From Lewinella sp. LCG006 (GTDB lineage: Bacteria; Bacteroidota; Bacteroidia; Chitinophagales; Saprospiraceae), in assembly GCF_040784935.1 (NCBI RefSeq), contig NZ_CP160680.1, positions 6,491,802-6,555,801 on the forward strand: a stretch of 64,000 nucleotides of DNA, in the 5' to 3' direction. Every line of letters begins with the position of its first letter. The first letter of the stretch is position 1. Positions 63,581 through 64,000 of this stretch are shown one piece after another. Both the position numbers and the translations under genes were made by a program. The notes under the pieces are model-generated. The model did not search any database, was not told where the DNA came from, and saw only the letters and a program-made list of their open reading frames with translations.

Positions 63581-64000
63581 ATGAGTATTCAACCAAGAAC
63601 CATACCAACTTTTTCCTCAAGCCTGTTTTTAGCACTGGCTATCAGCCTTCTATTGGCAGCATGTAAGACAGCACCCACCCATGACTATGTAGCGGAAAAA
63701 CGGGGTGAGTTTTCCCATGCCGCGGTGGTAAGTGGCCATCCTCTGGCCTCGCAGGTAGGTACTACGATTTTAGAAAAAGGAGGTAATGCAGTGGATGCAG
63801 CGGTGGCGGTACAGTTTGCCCTGGCCGTTGTATACCCCAGGGCTGGCAACATTGGCGGAGGTGGATTTTTAGTCTACCGGAGTCATGACGGCAGCACCGA
63901 TGCCCTTGACTACCGTGAGAAAGCACCTGCTGCTGCCAACCGTGATATGTACCTTGACAGCATAAAAAATCCGATTGATGGCCTCAGCACCAAGGGACAT
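63581..64000 (+). CDS. Gamma-glutamyltransferase, N-terminal part (partial)
   Basis: The frame starts at the ATG at 63581 and runs off the right edge; 140 residues are seen. A lipoprotein signal (SLFLALAISLLLAAC) is followed by the family opening AAVVSGHPLASQVGTTILEK, then GGNAVDAAVAVQFALAVVYP and AGNIGGGGFLVYRS, and the start of the gamma-glutamyl binding region LDYREKAPAAA (Arg). The enzyme is an exported, self-cleaving Ntn hydrolase that uses glutathione and related peptides; its catalytic Thr lies outside the window. Confidence 0.92.
   Translation, partial: MSIQPRTIPTFSSSLFLALAISLLLAACKTAPTHDYVAEKRGEFSHAAVVSGHPLASQVGTTILEKGGNAVDAAVAVQFALAVVYPRAGNIGGGGFLVYRSHDGSTDALDYREKAPAAANRDMYLDSIKNPIDGLSTKGH

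Noticed and set aside
1-64000. CRISPR arrays, rRNA genes, tRNA genes, phage structural genes
   Set aside because: I looked for regularly spaced direct repeats, rRNA signatures and tRNA T-arms on both strands while reading and found none that hold up; a covariance-model scan could not be run here.

Overview
The window comes from a member of the Bacteroidota, most plausibly a Saprospiria-type bacterium (Lewinella/Haliscomenobacter-like). Evidence read from the sequence: three secreted proteins with C-terminal type IX secretion (T9SS) sorting domains, a GldC gliding protein, a TonB-dependent receptor with a carboxypeptidase-like N-terminal domain, two LytS/LytTR two-component pairs, a DUF4249-type lipoprotein, and repeated TAnnTTTG -7 promoter elements (best example in front of the SRP RNA). 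The genus is inference.

Layout. 1-8.5 kb: LytTR regulator (cut by the window edge) with its kinase, a TonB receptor with a secreted partner, dnaK behind a textbook sigma-54 promoter, two lipoproteins. 8.6-14 kb: panB-mltG, a metallo-beta-lactamase-fold hydrolase, a T9SS-exported PA-domain protein. 14-22.3 kb: a tightly packed minus-strand run (PD40 lipoprotein, GH1 glycosidase, outer-membrane barrel, aldo/keto reductase, FAD oxidoreductase, arginine deiminase, duplicated peptide-ABC ATPase). 22.3-25 kb: T9SS redoxin, lipB, an unknown gene, acyl-CoA thioesterase. 25.1-26.7 kb: an intact IS4/Tn5-like insertion sequence with exact ends and 10-bp target duplication, sitting in the loop of a palindrome.

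26.7-33.1 kb is an AT-rich accessory region of three tandem orphan Rhs-tip cassettes. Each has a short Rhs core remnant, a different C-terminal effector-like domain, and an overlapping or adjacent exported small protein that may be its immunity partner. One effector looks like a Cys/His amidase or peptidase, one like a PD-(D/E)XK nuclease. No full-length Rhs gene is present. 33.4-48.1 kb returns to housekeeping: AsmA, RNase D, DUF4249 lipoprotein, gldC, SRP RNA, transaldolase-like fsa, TrmH-type methyltransferase, PBP1-type lipoprotein, guaA, YqgE, fabD, folE, and a second LytS/LytTR pair.

48.4-52.5 kb is a second AT-rich island that looks like a defence locus: a coiled-coil PD-(D/E)XK protein, an Mrr-type nuclease with a zinc ribbon, an unknown protein, and two adjacent proteins sharing an unusual Gly/Asn-rich motif. 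52.5-53.7 kb is a repeat-rich intergenic zone (foldback element, possible small RNA, nested palindromes). 53.7-64 kb holds an acyl-CoA carboxylase beta subunit, a PMT-type glycosyltransferase with TPRs, a lipoprotein, an aminotransferase, a T9SS beta-propeller protein, an unknown helical protein and the start of a gamma-glutamyltransferase.

The main new observations are the Rhs-tip cassette array with its recombination scars, the paired shared-motif proteins in the defence-like island, two families of palindromic elements (about 160-bp foldbacks with TA ends; small REP-like palindromes, one with a readable empty-site comparison), and the sigma-54 promoter of dnaK.
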